From NCBI RefSeq assembly GCF_000005505.3, contig NC_016132.3, forward strand, positions 31,758,914 through 31,822,913: a DNA stretch of 64,000 nucleotides, read 5' to 3'. The notes below the pieces were generated by a model. It had not been told where the DNA came from, did no database searches, and saw nothing but the letters and a program-made list of their open reading frames with translations. Source of the stretch: Brachypodium distachyon. Taxonomy: Eukaryota; Streptophyta; Magnoliopsida; Poales; Poaceae. Both the position numbers and the translations under genes were made by a program. Below are positions 34,470 through 45,749 of this stretch, one piece after another. Numbering within the stretch: the stretch's first letter is position 1; every line of letters begins with the position of its first letter.

Positions 34470-37400
34470 ATGCCGCCGCCGCCGCGGCTAGACTTCCCGG
34501 CGTTCCCGTTCACGCCGTACCCGATCCAGTCGGAGTTCATGTCCTTCCTCTATGCCGCTCTGTCCTCCGGCCCCCGCGCCCTCGCTCTCCTCGAGAGCCC
34601 CACCGGTAAGCTCTCCCCCACCTTTCCCTCGTCCTCACCTGCCCCCCCTCTCAAAACCCTAACTTCAATGTCGCCGCAGGCACCGGAAAGACCCTCAGCA
34701 TCATCTGCAGCGCGCTTCAGTGGCTCGTCGACCACCGCGAAGCCGCTGGGCGGGGCCACCCCGATCAGGAAAATGGCTCTGCCACCGTTGCCGGCGGTGG
34801 CGCAGGCGACGACGACGAGCCCGACTGGATGCGGGATTTCACCCCGCTGCTGCCGAAACCAGAGAATAGAAAGAAGACAAAGCCTCACCCCGCGAGGAGG
34901 CAGGAACCAAGGAACGCAAAGGATTCTGAGAAATCCGAAGGAATTGGGGGCAACGACAGCGAGGAGGAATTTTTGCTGGTCGAATACGATAGTGATGACG
35001 AAGAGGGCACAAGGCGGCAGTCCGGGAAGCGGGCGCATTGTGGTGGTGGTAGTAGTAGTGAGAGTGAGGATGACGAGGGTGAAGAGGATGAGGCCGAGGT
35101 GACACCCAAGGTGTACTTCACTAGCCGCACACATTCGCAGTTATCACAGTTTGTTGGGGAGCTGAAGAAGACACAGTTCTCAGCGAAGCTCAGGATGGTA
35201 TGCTTGGGATCCCGGATGAACTTGTGCATTAACAATGGTGAGTGGATTAGTTTGTTACCACTATTCTTTTACTTTAGGGTGGCGCGCGGGAATTGGGATG
35301 AGTTGATCTGGCATACATTTGCTTGCAGATGTTCGGAAGCTGGGGAGCGCGAATCGGATCAATGAGAGGTGCTTGGAATTGCAGAAGAATAAGAAGAGCA
35401 GCAAAATTAAGGTCTGCTAATTAGGTCCATTTTTTGTTTTAACCCAAATTTAGTTGTTTCTTTCGCGTTTATAGCCTGGCATGCTTACATGATTGATAGG
35501 TATGATTGGTATTACTATTATCTACTGATCGTAATTTCTTCAGAAGCTCTAATGGAACCATGTTTTTGTTGATTCTCAGTGGAAATATACTCTAGACATG
35601 CACTGATGTACTTCCATCCAATGTGCTAGTAATCATCTTTTGTCTTATGTTGCCCATATGCTGTTTGCACAGGAATCAAGTGGTTGGTTATCATATTACA
35701 AATTTTGGGTGCTTTAAAACCAATGCTTCATTTGTGAACTACTAATTACTTGAGCGGCGATGAATATTCAGGTTGATGGTGATAACCAAAAGGCGAGACA
35801 AGCAAAGATATCTTGTCAGTGTCCAATGTTAAGAAAGAGAAGTCTTCAGAAAGAATTCAGGAGTGAAGTGTCAGCGAATGGTGCATTGGACATTGAGGAT
35901 TTGGCACAAATAGGGAAGAAGATTGGAACATGTCCGTACTACGGTGTGCGTGACATGGTCCCCGCAGCTGATCTTGTAGTACTTCCTTACCAGTCTTTGT
36001 TGCTGAAGTCTGCTAGAGAATCACTTGGCCTTAATCTGAAGAACAGTGTTATCATCATAGATGAGGCTCACAACTTAGCAGACTCCCTCACTAGCATGTA
36101 CAACTCGAAGGTCACATGCCCTCAGGTTACACTTCCTGATAATTGAACTGTTCCTCACAGTATGGCAGCATCATTTTTATTCTCAGTTATAGATGTTTAC
36201 ATCTATTAAAAACTGCCTTTTGGTGCATTTCGTTCCACGAGCATAGTTTTTTTTATACCGTTCCATCCTTTCTATTAATTTCAGAATTATTCCTACTGCA
36301 TAACTGGATTCTAGCTTCATAAGTTAATTTCCTTTAAAACATCAATAGTGTTATCGAAGATTCAAACACTGTAAGGAGGTTTGCCATTTAATGGACCTAA
36401 CGTAAAGGAGTTTTCTGGTAGAGGTTTTGCCTGTGCTCACATGTTTCATTGTGGCAAGGTATTAAAAATAACATTCTGCGGTCCATGTGCTTGTAGAAAA
36501 TTTCCTTCTGAAAGCAAATTCGATTCGCTAATGAACTGTGTTTGTTCCCTTCCAAGTGTAGAAATGAACTTCATTGTCTGATTATCGTTTTCCTTTTGCA
36601 TTGCTAGTTGAGGGCAGCTCTTTCGCACCTAGAGGCATACCTCGATAGATTTCAAAATGTTTTGGGAGCTGGAAATCGACGTTACATCCAGACCTTGATC
36701 GTTTTAACACGGTCGTTCCAGCGAGTTCTGATGAGTGGTGAAGATGGTTCCTGCGCTGTGACCTCTGTCACTGTAAACAATTTCTTATTCTCCCTTGATA
36801 TTGATAACATAAACATAGTAAAACTTTGTCAGTATCTGAAGGAAAGCAATATAATCCATAAGGTGAACTATTTCCTCCCCTACATGTCTGTTCAGTCTTG
36901 TTGTGTCTAGATCCATTTACTATTTATTTGCAGGTTAGTGGATACGCCAACAAGTTGATTATTACTCAAGATGGTGCAAGCAATTTGAATCATCAGCAGC
37001 AACATGATGAAGGAAGCACTATATCAAGCTTTCAGGCAGTGGCTAACTTTTTACGCTCCTTACTGAATAGCAATGTGGATGGAAGAATTATAGTTGCACG
37101 ACAGAAGCCCGGTGGACAACCTGAAGATGCATATCTTAAATTTATTATGCTTTGTCCAGAGAAAATATTTTCAGAGGTACTGTAACCTTTCTCTGTATGT
37201 TGCTTGGAAATAGCAGATGTCATATTTCACGAAAGTATTTATATATCTTTTCTATCGCAGGTTACAGAAGATGCACATGCAGTTGTTATGGCTGGTGGAA
37301 CCCTGCAGCCTATTGAAGAAACAAGGTTGCGCTTGTTTCCAAGCTTATCGACTAGTGATGTAAAATTCTTCTCATGCAACCATATTGTTCCAGCGGAGAG

Positions 37401-38793
37401 TATTCTGCCCATAGCTGTTACTCGTGGACCGTCAGGCATGGAATTTGATTTCAGCTTCGGTTCAAGGCGGTCCCCTGCCATGGTTTGTATACCTCAAGTC
37501 ATTTCTCCTTTGCGTTTGCTAGTCTAGTATATACTAAGAATTAAATGTAATGAGTTTATCTTGCAGTCGACTGCTTTTTCATTAATATATAAATATGACC
37601 GCACAGATATTTTGAACAAAAGAATCAGCACTCTCTTTGCAGCTTTAAATCAATGGGGCTCTCTTTGCTTTGTAACCTTCGCTATTTTAGAACTTGCTCC
37701 AAAAGACATGCCTATCCTGGGTTATCCTGTCGTATTTTATTTGAATATAAATTTTAGACTTCTAAATGAGTTGCATGTATTGATGGATGCAAAAATGTCA
37801 CCAATGGCCAAGTTCTGTTTCTTTAGAAAAATAATTTACTGTGTTAATTTACAATTTATGTTTTTCCTTGTGTGGACTCTTTTTTGTATGATGATTTGGC
37901 ATACTTAAAAGCATGCCATGTTTTGTGCCCACTGTACAGATCGAAGAGCTTGGACGTTTTCTTTGCAATATAGTGACCATAGTGCCAGATGGAGTAGTAA
38001 TGTTTTTTACTTCCTATGAGTATGAAAAGCAAGTTTATGATGCATGGACGGCTTCAGGTACAATCTCTAAAATTTCTAAGAAGAAGTGTGTTTTCAGAGA
38101 ACCCAAAAACAGTGTTAATGTCGAAGGGATACTCAACAAATACAAGGAGGCAATTCAGTCGTGTAGCGAACATTCACAAGGCACAGGGGTCAATGGGGCA
38201 CTTCTATTGGCTGTTGTTGGTGGGAAGATATCTGAAGGCATAAACTTCAGTGATGGTATGGGTCGCTGTGTTCTAATGGTTGGATTGCCTTATCCAAGCC
38301 CAGATGATGTGGAGCTGATGGAGACAATAAAGCATATAGGAAATCATTCAAGCTCATCTACGGTTGGAGATAATAACTCCTTAAGCAGTCAATATGACCA
38401 TGAATGCACAGTTGAGCCTGGTTTTGATACACTAAGGAGGTGCGGTAAAAGTGGGCGAGAGCATTATGAGAACTTGTGTATGAAAGCTGTCAATCAATCT
38501 ATTGGTAAGCTGCTTCGTCATTTTAAATTTTGTGATGCTGAAAATAAGTTGTTTCAGTTCTGAGATGAAGAACTAACTCGCTTGCAGGTAGAGCAATCAG
38601 GCACGTAAATGACTACGCTGCAATGCTGTTGGTTGACTCACGCTATTCAAGCACCTCATCAAGCAGGAGTTTATCTTGTCCTGCTGAAAAGTTACCCCAG
38701 TGGATAAAGAGACGACTTACTTGTGGTAAAAACTACGGGGAAGTTCATAGGTTGTTGCTTCAGTTCTTCAAAATCAACAAACAAATGCATTGA
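34470..38793 (+). CDS. CHL1: ATP-dependent DNA helicase, CHL1/DDX11 (ChlR1) type, Fe-S superfamily 2
   Basis: Nuclear 5'-3' DNA helicase of the XPD/FANCJ/DDX11 group, which in other organisms supports sister-chromatid cohesion and replication-fork repair. Nine exons: 34470-34605, 34680-35237, 35329-35411, 35772-36125, 36608-36862, 36934-37176, 37261-37482, 37940-38504, 38588-38793. They join in frame to 873 residues (Arabidopsis homologue about 880). Walker A GTGKT is split by intron 1 (residues 46-50). An acidic insert lies at about 120-200. Fe-S cysteines are C228 (NLC), C246 (NERC), C274/C276 (CQCP) and C313 (TCPYYG). The DEAH box is at 356-359, motif V at GGKISEGINFSD, and motif VI at QSIGRAIRH, split by the last intron. 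An upstream in-frame ATG at 34335 is disfavoured because it lies in retroelement-edge DNA. All motifs intact. Confidence 0.93.
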
Positions 38794-39514
38794 AAATATT
38801 ACGGATCATACGATGTAGGTGTTGCTATTTAATGAAGTCGAGTATATACAGGTTTGCATATTCTTGATGCATTTTTGTTTCCCTGATACTGGTGCGATGT
38901 GTTTATTTGTCGCTGCCTGCTGAAGAACGAGCGTTCCCAGGTTCAGTTAGCACGCAAAATCCCATGTCCTACCTGCCTGTTCGTGCATGTTTACATTCCC
39001 TCTCAATCGAACCGTCATAGAGAAAATTTAGATTGTGCCGTAGTATGTTCAGATTAGCCTACGATCACCCCGACCACTCGTTGACTGCATGTGGCAACGG
39101 TGAGATGGATCGCATGCATGATCATGTAGGCAAATTGCAAGAGGTGAGGGTACAGACTACAGAGGGACCACCGGACCAGGTCACCAGGGAAATCAGGTTC
39201 ATTGGGTTGTTTCATCGCGGGACAGGGAGGACGATCCGACGCCTAGTGTCTCCCTCTAAATTCCTATTCGCATTCGTCTTCTTTTTATTCGCCAGCTGAT
39301 ACTTCCTAGCGCTATAATCTGTGTGATTGAATTTTTTTTAAAATTATATTCGAGTGAATCTGATTCGGCGGCTCGTCCTACTGAAAAATAAACAAATAAG
39401 CTGCCCCATCCCCTTCTACTAAGAGCAAGATTAATAGTACAACCAAATGCTGGCTAAAGTTGATGTCATATTGTCATGTCATATATAGCTAATGCGATAC
39501 TCCATTGGCAGGAA
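38794..39514. other. 3' UTR of the helicase gene and intergenic DNA
   Basis: No further coding frame supported. A short open frame at 39033-39299 lacks coding character. Confidence 0.4.
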
Positions 39515-39935
39515 AACGAGAAATGTTCACTCAACTAGAAATCTTATACGGTCTCTCAATCGGCAAAACCAGATTCTCAATCGGCAAAACTGGATATTTG
39601 GTCCCTCTTGGATTTGAACGGTTTTAACTGTGACGTGATTTTCCCCGGATTTTTTTCCACGTCGAACGTCACGATGGCATCAGGTTTTCCCACAGAAATG
39701 GTCCGCGAACTTGAAATCGTATATGGTTGGTTCTTGAACTATGCATCGTCGCTGTCGGACGTAGAAAAGTTTGAAGGAAATTGCACCGTATGGAGTCCAA
39801 ACCAGTTAAGACTGTTCAAATCCGGGAGAGGAAGTAAAAGTATCCGGTTTTGCCAATTGAGTGACCAAATTTATACGATTTAAATTTGATGGACCATTTC
39901 TAGACTTTGAGAGACCAATAATATATTTTTCTCAG
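39515..39935. mobile_element. Inverted-repeat element, MITE-like
   Basis: The left arm (about 39520-39640: GTCTCTCAATCGGCAAAACC, then GATTTGAACGGTTTTAACTG) pairs with the reverse complement of the right arm (about 39800-39930). The left arm carries a tandem 22-bp duplication of TCTCAATCGGCAAAAC. No transposase. Related text with the same gaccaaat..atgcgattt pattern occurs at 55480-55790. The ends were not fixed exactly. Confidence 0.55.
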
Positions 39936-40164
39936 TTAAAAAATGATGATCCTTACTTGGTTATATTCTTTGCACTTCTATTTTTAGGATATGTAAACTA
40001 ATTTCACTTGTACCACATGTTTTGTCATATTGCTGTTTCTGAAAGTTGATGTTACCTTTTATTTTTGGGAAATGATGAAAAATAATATGTCTGTGCTAGC
40101 TCTTTGATTATGCAGCCTGATTTGTTCGCCATGTTTCCTTGGTAGTGTTTATTATGTTATAAAA
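39936..40164. other. Short AT-rich spacer
   Basis: Nothing recognised. Confidence 0.4.
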
Positions 40165-40166
40165 TA

Positions 40167-40292
40167 CTCTATCCGTCCGGTGCTAAGTATCGCAACTTTG
40201 TCTAGATACATGCGTGTCTAGACATGTTTTAGTATGTAGATGCATACATGTATCTGGACAAAGTTGCGTCACTTAATACCGGACGGAAGGAA
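40167..40292. mobile_element. Stowaway MITE (Tc1/Mariner type)
   Basis: 126 bp with terminal inverted repeats CTCTATCCGTCCGG and CCGGACGGAAGGAA, flanked by TA dinucleotides at 40165-40166 and 40293-40294. The inside is largely palindromic (AACTTTGTC..GACAAAGTT). TA target duplication and CTCCNTCCG-type ends are diagnostic of Stowaway. Confidence 0.9.
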
Positions 40293-40615
40293 TATTAATT
40301 TTGTAAGCAGACACCGAAATAAATCGAAGAAGATTATATGCACCCAGTGTACGCATAGCTCTTTCGGCAATCTCAAAAAAGATGACGTTGTTCAGTAAAA
40401 GTATTGACATAGCTGCATCCAAATAGATCACTTTTGCGTACTAATGATTGATTTCACTAGATATGCATGTACATACATACTCATGTATTTAAATAAAACT
40501 ATTTCAATTAATTTGGATGGGAGAACAAACATCCCTATTTGCCAGTATATTGAATATCCCAACCTATTGTTTCTCTATTTTCCATGTATTCTTGTAACAC
40601 CATCCACTTTTTTTC

Positions 40616-41810
40616 GAGTAAAATGCATCAGAAGTTCTAATTCTTTCGTAAAGGTTTCAAGTTAGTCTTACTTCTTTGAAACTGCACGTTTGAATCCAAA
40701 ATGTTTCATAAGTGGTGCGACTTGCTACTGACGTGGCTCCTTGGACCCAAATGTCAGGTGACAAGGTGACTGACTGTTTCTTGCTCCCCCACGATCCTGT
40801 CCTTCTCCCCTGCTTCTCCTTCTTATCCCAGGCCGAGCCATGAGCTCCGACGAAGCCCTCTTCCCCGCACACTCTCAAGCTCCCCCAAGCCGAGGCTGCT
40901 GCAACCCTCCTCAAGCTCCGCATCGTCTCCGCTCGCTCTCTCCCTCCGCCTGGACCCACTGCGCATCCAGGGCCGCCTTCAATCGTTTCATCTCCCCTGA
41001 CTCCGGCAAGAGCGCCGCCTGCGGGCGCTCGCCTCCTCACGGCATCCCTCTCCTCGCCTCCGCGTCCTGTAGCACCACGCCTCCTCGGCAGAGCTGCCGT
41101 CACCCCTCGGCCGAGCCCGTTGCGACCCCGAGCAACGCCGCAATGAAGACCACCGCCGGCCGCCACTGCTTCACCGTCGTTGGGCCACTCCGGCGCGGGA
41201 TCTCCCTCACCGCCGCCGCCATCAGTCTCCCCACGCTAGCGCGCGCACGGAGAGGTCTCTGGAGCGGATCTCGCCCCCCCTATGCCATCCCCACGTGCGG
41301 CAGTGGGGATTCCCAGGGCCTTCAGTGGGCGTAGGGGAAAGCCCGGGAGGACCGCGTCAACGTGGTCGTGTCCGACGAGCGCGGCTGGGTGTTCGTCGGC
41401 ATCTACGACGGCTTCAACGGCCCCGACGCCAAGCGAGCTCCGCAGCCTGCTCTGGAGCAGCAGCAAGAGCACCAGGACCTGCCCACCTCTGCGCCCAACA
41501 CCACGACCTCGGACCACCAAGACCAGTGCCAGAGTAGCCGGCGAGGAGATTGCTGGCGATGGAGAAGCATGGAAAGAGGATAGGGTTCACGCCTTCACGG
41601 GGTAGAGAAGAGAAGAGAGTCAGGTTTTTTTAATAAATGGAATCCACCTTGTAACCTGACACGTGGACCCAAGGTGTCACGTCGGCAGCAGACACGCGTC
41701 CGAGCCACATTACTTATGAAACTATTGGGACTCAAACGTACAGTTTCAAAAATTTAGAACTAAATCTTGCTACCTTTACGAAAGAATTATGACATCTCAT
41801 GCAATTTACT
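40616..41810. mobile_element. Pack-MULE-like element with long terminal inverted repeats
   Basis: The left end (AGTAAAATGCATCAG..) and the reverse complement of the right end (AGTAAATTGCATGAG..) align over about 160-180 bp, including shared TTCTTTCGTAAAGG and TTTGAAACTG words. The interior (40840-41600) is GC-rich and unlike the arms, with gene-like leader sequence and a PP2C exon fragment. No transposase. The target duplication is obscured by T-runs on both sides. Same terminal motif as 13527-14014. Confidence 0.7.
41338..41430 (+). pseudogene. Captured protein phosphatase 2C exon fragment
   Basis: The plus strand reads [29 protein letters not shown] in two adjacent runs ([14 protein letters not shown], then [15 protein letters not shown]). 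This is the PP2C region with the metal-binding Asp in the VGIYDGFNG motif, closest in wording to the POLTERGEIST-like (clade C) plant PP2Cs. Text on either side does not continue the domain, so it is a fragment inside the inverted-repeat element and cannot encode a phosphatase. Confidence 0.75.
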
Positions 41811-42125
41811 TTTTTTTTCTATCGCGTTGAGAGCCACAAGAAATTCCAGCGGGGCGGCGAAGCCGCTGATCCGTCTGGTCGTCTCGACAGTGGAATGTTT
41901 TTCCAGCCAGATGATTGCGAACACATATAGAAACGCATTGACAGCCAATCTCAGGAACGGAATTGCAGAATCCAGTCTGGAAAACGAAAAAGAAACCGAG
42001 CAACGGTCCTCCATGTGAGCGGGCCCCACCGCCGGCACAAGGTGCCATTGCGATCCCAGCTAGGTCCAGCAGAAAGAGAGCCGTTATATACTCAAATCAA
42101 TTATGAAGGGAAGGGAGAGAGAACG
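41811..42125. other. Upstream region of the AG-peptide gene
   Basis: No coding frame supported. It includes another TTATATA box at about 42084-42090. Confidence 0.35.
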
Positions 42126-42238
42126 TTATATAACCAGAGAAGATGGGGGGCACAACGGGAAGGAAGCAAAGAGCCAACGACGACAGGTAGGCAGGCAGGC
42201 ACCTAGAGAGGATCGGAGAACGCGCACAGGCGGCTGCC
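42126..42238 (+). promoter_or_regulatory. Core promoter and 5' UTR of the AG-peptide gene
   Basis: TTATATAA at 42126-42133 puts transcription start near 42160, about 80 nt before the ATG at 42239. The leader is purine-rich. Confidence 0.5.
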
Positions 42239-42558
42239 ATGGCACGGAGTACCCCCTTCGGTTTCGTCGTCGCCGCGGCGCTCGCCCTCGCCATCGTGAT
42301 GCCGGCCGTCGCCGGGCAGGCCCCCGCGCAGGCGCCCTCCAGCGACGGTAAGCCATCTCTCAATCAAAGCACGATGGACAGCATCAAGGAAAGTGGCATG
42401 TTCTTCTTTTCGGGAAATTCTGATCTGTTTGTTGTGAATATATACTTGCAGCATCGTCCATCGACCAAGGCGTCGCGTACCTTCTGATGATCCTGGCGCT
42501 GGTGCTCACCTACCTCATCCACCCGTTGGATGCCTCCTCCCCTTACAAGCTCTTCTGA
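42239..42558 (+). CDS. Arabinogalactan peptide (AG-peptide), GPI-anchored
   Basis: Encodes a cell-surface proteoglycan backbone. Two exons, 42239-42347 and 42452-42558, join at phase 1 to give 71 residues. Residues 1-26 are a signal peptide ending AVAG. The mature part is about ten residues with Ala-Pro pairs (QAPAQAPSS), where prolines are hydroxylated and carry arabinogalactan. The C-terminus has the strongly conserved SSIDQGVAYLLMILALV helix followed by LTYLIHPLDASSPYKLF, which acts as the GPI-anchor signal and is replaced by the lipid anchor. This matches the AGP16/20/22/41 group in length and order. Gene intact with a good splice donor (GACG|GTAAGC) and acceptor. Confidence 0.92.
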
Positions 42559-42955
42559 GTCTCCCAGCAGAGGATTCTTATTCTTTTCTTCATCTTTCCC
42601 CCCTCTTCTTTTGATCGATAGGCTAGTGGATTCTTGGTGCTGTGACTGTGAGATTGGATTTGGATTCATTTGTTGCCTAGTGGACTAGTGTGCGTATATT
42701 TTTGTTTGCCCGTGTTGTTCCAATGCTTCTCTGCTGGTCTTTTGGCATTCATTTGCCGTGAGGAAATTATTGCTTCAGTTTCCATGTATTTGCATCAGAG
42801 ATCCCTTGTATGTAAAAGGAGTATGGTTGGGCCATAGCATGTTCAGCTCATAAATCGAGAGCGGCCCACCGTATTTCTTTGTCGTTAGCTAGCTTTTTCT
42901 CGTGTTTGTTTTCTCCAGAAACGCATCCAACACACACTTACACGGAATTGGTGAT
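42559..42955. other. 3' UTR of the AG-peptide gene and spacer
   Basis: T-rich 3' UTR sequence. Nothing else recognised. Confidence 0.4.
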
Positions 42956-42957
42956 TA

Positions 42958-43995
42958 GAGGGACCAAGTAGGCGTCTCAAGTGAAGTTCTCAAATTCCCC
43001 TCGTTTGTCCAAATCTGTCCATACTTCATGAATAAAATACATAGTCCAATAAAAATCTCCATTTATCTCCATTTATCAAAAACCCCACCTGTCACGCGAA
43101 CAACGCACCTTTTCTCTCTGTCCTCCTCCTCGTCTCCTTCCCCGCCGAATCTCATCTAGCTCCATTTCCATGGCCTCGCTTAGCCTCCATTTCCGTGGCG
43201 CCCTCGACACCCCTGCTCCCCGCCGTCTGTCTTTCCCAGCGCCCCACCGCCGTGCTCGCCGGCCGCCTCGGCGCTCCCCGCTGCCGCGCTCGCTGGAGCC
43301 TCTCACCCTCGATCTGGAACCTCTGCGACCTCGCCGACCTCCGCGGGTACGATTGCTAGGCGTGCTTCCCGGCCGGCCGCTTCCTTGATCCCCCCAACAC
43401 CAGCCCTTCCAGGTCGCCGGTGCCGTCGTACTGGGCAGCTTCAGCTCCCAGGACGAGGTAGGCCCTCGACCTCTCCTCTCCTCCAGCCCGACGACACTTG
43501 CTTCTGGTTGTGGCTAGTCTTGTGTTCTAGTGGGCAGGTGAGCAGCTGTACTGAATTTGTATTCGGCACCAATCTCTGCCCGATGAAGGCCTTTGTTGTT
43601 GCTTGCCTGTTGGTTGTTTGATTGTGCGATCAATCTTTTGACCACTGGATTGTTGATTGCATCTGCCTGCTTGTGATGAATAGCTGTCACAATTCATTGT
43701 CCCTTGCTGTCAAAATGAGATCGTAGCAGAGAAGTGGCTGTTGCTAGTGTATGTCCCTTGTTCAATTTCAAGCATGTAGTACTGATATTTGGCGTTGCTC
43801 TGCATTTGATCTTTCGGGCACTGAAGTGATTTTCCTTTTCCTTCTAGCAGCATTTTGCTAAACATATTAATGGCAGGATAAATGGGGAGGGCAAATGGGG
43901 GTTGCCATTGGGTGAAATGCTAATTTTTTCATCCCCATTTGTCCGGATTCCCCTCAAATGGACAAATGGGGTTAACCCTTGAAGATGCCCTAAAG
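42958..43995. mobile_element. Probable non-autonomous DNA transposon with captured GC-rich piece
   Basis: The left end (GGCGTCTCAAGTGAAG.. then CCCCTCGTTTGTCC) and the reverse complement of the right end (GGGCATCTTCAAGGG.. then ACCCCATTTGTCC) are similar but diverged, suggesting terminal inverted repeats. The GC-rich interior at 43081-43250 matches 20925-21115 and opens with a plant-leader-like stretch and ATG at 43170, but the frame (72 codons) has no recognised domain. Ends and target duplication are not fixed. Confidence 0.4.
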
Positions 43996-44299
43996 CAATG
44001 TCATTAGAGGGGCCAAATTACACTAGTATGAGCACCCCTAAAGTATAAGCGATCGGTAATGTGCATGTGTACATCTACGAGAGCATGGGAAGCCTGCCCC
44101 TTAGAGCAACTCTAGCATATAGCGAAAAGAGGGCCGGACACCTAGAAATAACCGGTTATCGGTTTTTGATGGAAAAAATGAGCAGAACAGATACCAAAGA
44201 TTTGTGTAATTTGTCAAAAAAAAAAGATCGGATCTACCGAATACGACCCACCGCGCCTTGATCTCCTCCCCACCCCCATACCGATATGGCCAGGGAAAA

Positions 44300-45336
44300 G
44301 AGAAAAGTCCACTTTAAACTCTGAACTTGTCTGAATCAAACCCTAACCTTTCAATCCCGGATTTACAGACCCTAACCTATCTAATCCCAGTCAATTAAAA
44401 CCTTACCCGAGAATACCTGTTTGGCTCGGTCGGGATGATGACATGCCATGGGATTTTGTGAGAAAAATCCATTTTAAACCCTAAACTTGTCTGAATCAAA
44501 CTCTAACCTTTCGATCCCGGGTTTTCAGACCCTAACCTATCTAATCCCAGTCAATTAAAACATTATCCCGTGAATACCTGTTTGGCTCGGACGGGATGAT
44601 GATGATGTGTCATGGGATTTTCTGAGTAAACACTGCACATGGGTCCCCATGGCCTTGTCCAATGCCGGCGGGTAAACATGAAGGTCGTGATATTCTGAAG
44701 AAATCCATGAAAAAAAAAGAAGGGGAGAGAAAATCCAAGGACTAAACACATGATGCAGGTGAGCTGTTCCATGGCTTTACCTTAGATTTTGGCTTGGAGC
44801 TGCAGATTGTCCAGTGCGTGGCCGAGCAGGTCAGTCATGCCGCCGTACAACTCCAGGCAGTAGTTGAACGGCGGTAGCAACCACTTACCTGCCGCTCACC
44901 CTCCGCCGCCAGCCCCGTCACCCCAACTCCCGTGCCGCCGTGTCGCAGCTCCGCCACGCGACGCGCTGTCATAGGCTCGCCGTGTTGTAGCCCGGCCCGG
45001 CGTCACCCCGCCGCTGCCGTCCATGGCCTCGGCCGTCGATCCGGGGTGCCGATACATGGTTAGGAAGAATCCTGAAGAGACGGATGAAAGAAATGGAAGA
45101 GAGATAGAGATGGAGTCCGATCCTACGGTGATTAGATGCGCTGTTGGCTGGGCACGTGCCCCACATAGAAAATCCCATGACACGTCATCATCCTGTCTGA
45201 GCCAAACAGGTATTCTCGGGATAAGGTTGTAATTGACCGTGATTAGATAGGTTAGGGTCTGAAAACCCGGGATCGAAAGGTTAGGGTTTGATTCGGACGA
45301 GTTCTACAAGTTCAGGGTTTAAAATAGACTTTTCTC
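44300..45336. mobile_element. Foldback Mutator-like element nested in the Harbinger element
   Basis: The ends GAGAAAAGTC and GACTTTTCTC are inverted repeats, and CAGGGAAAA flanks both sides exactly (44291-44299 and 45337-45345), a 9-bp target duplication. The left arm is present as two tandem copies of about 165 bp (about 44303-44462 and 44463-44635); the single right arm (about 45165-45336) is their inverse. The interior holds a GC-rich, gene-like piece. No transposase. Confidence 0.85.
44782..44880 (-). pseudogene. Captured coding-like fragment inside the foldback element
   Basis: On the minus strand a 32-codon frame (LLPPFNYCLELYGGMTD, then LLGHALDNLQLQAKI) ends in TAA and is preceded by CAG|GTAAGT-like splice text at about 44888. 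It reads like real protein ending, but I do not recognise the family. It may be a host gene tail picked up by the element. Confidence 0.3.
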
Positions 45337-45749
45337 CAGGGAAAACGGTTGGTGATAGGATATTTCAGCCCATGCTATCACACGCCTATCTTCCCTGGCA
45401 CCTCGCTCATGCAGATTTCGTCGCCGCCACCGCATCCACGCTGCCGGTCGGTTATTCCGCATATCCCTGCTGACGTCTCCACATCGTAGCAGGGTGTCCG
45501 CTGCCCGATGGACTTCTGCCACTAGTTTCCCCGGAGCTAGGAGCACCATAGCCGCCGTCGTTGTCGAGGAGCTTCGGAGGTACCTAAAACCGCCGTTGAG
45601 CTATCCAGCAGAGGCCTAGTTCTCCGGATCTAGAAGCTTGCGTGTCCCGACCCACCAGACAAGGTAAATTTCTCATCGATTTCGTGCCTTTCGGATTTGG
45701 GGATCTAGTGACTTAGGGATTTGTTCATGTTGCGAATTGCCGATTTCAG

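Noticed and set aside
34335..35102. Upstream in-frame start for the helicase (ATG 34335) reading through intron 1
   Set aside because: It begins at the retroelement edge, adds residues unlike the family, and reads through an intron with clear GT..AG ends. Splicing at 34605/34680 restores Walker A.
36381..36581. Extra helicase exon in the interval 36126-36607
   Set aside because: Exons 4 and 5 join in frame without it, and the stretch is AT-rich with no family motif.
42097..42363. Minus-strand frames over the AG-peptide first exon
   Set aside because: Shadows of the real plus-strand gene, whose two exons encode a textbook AG-peptide.
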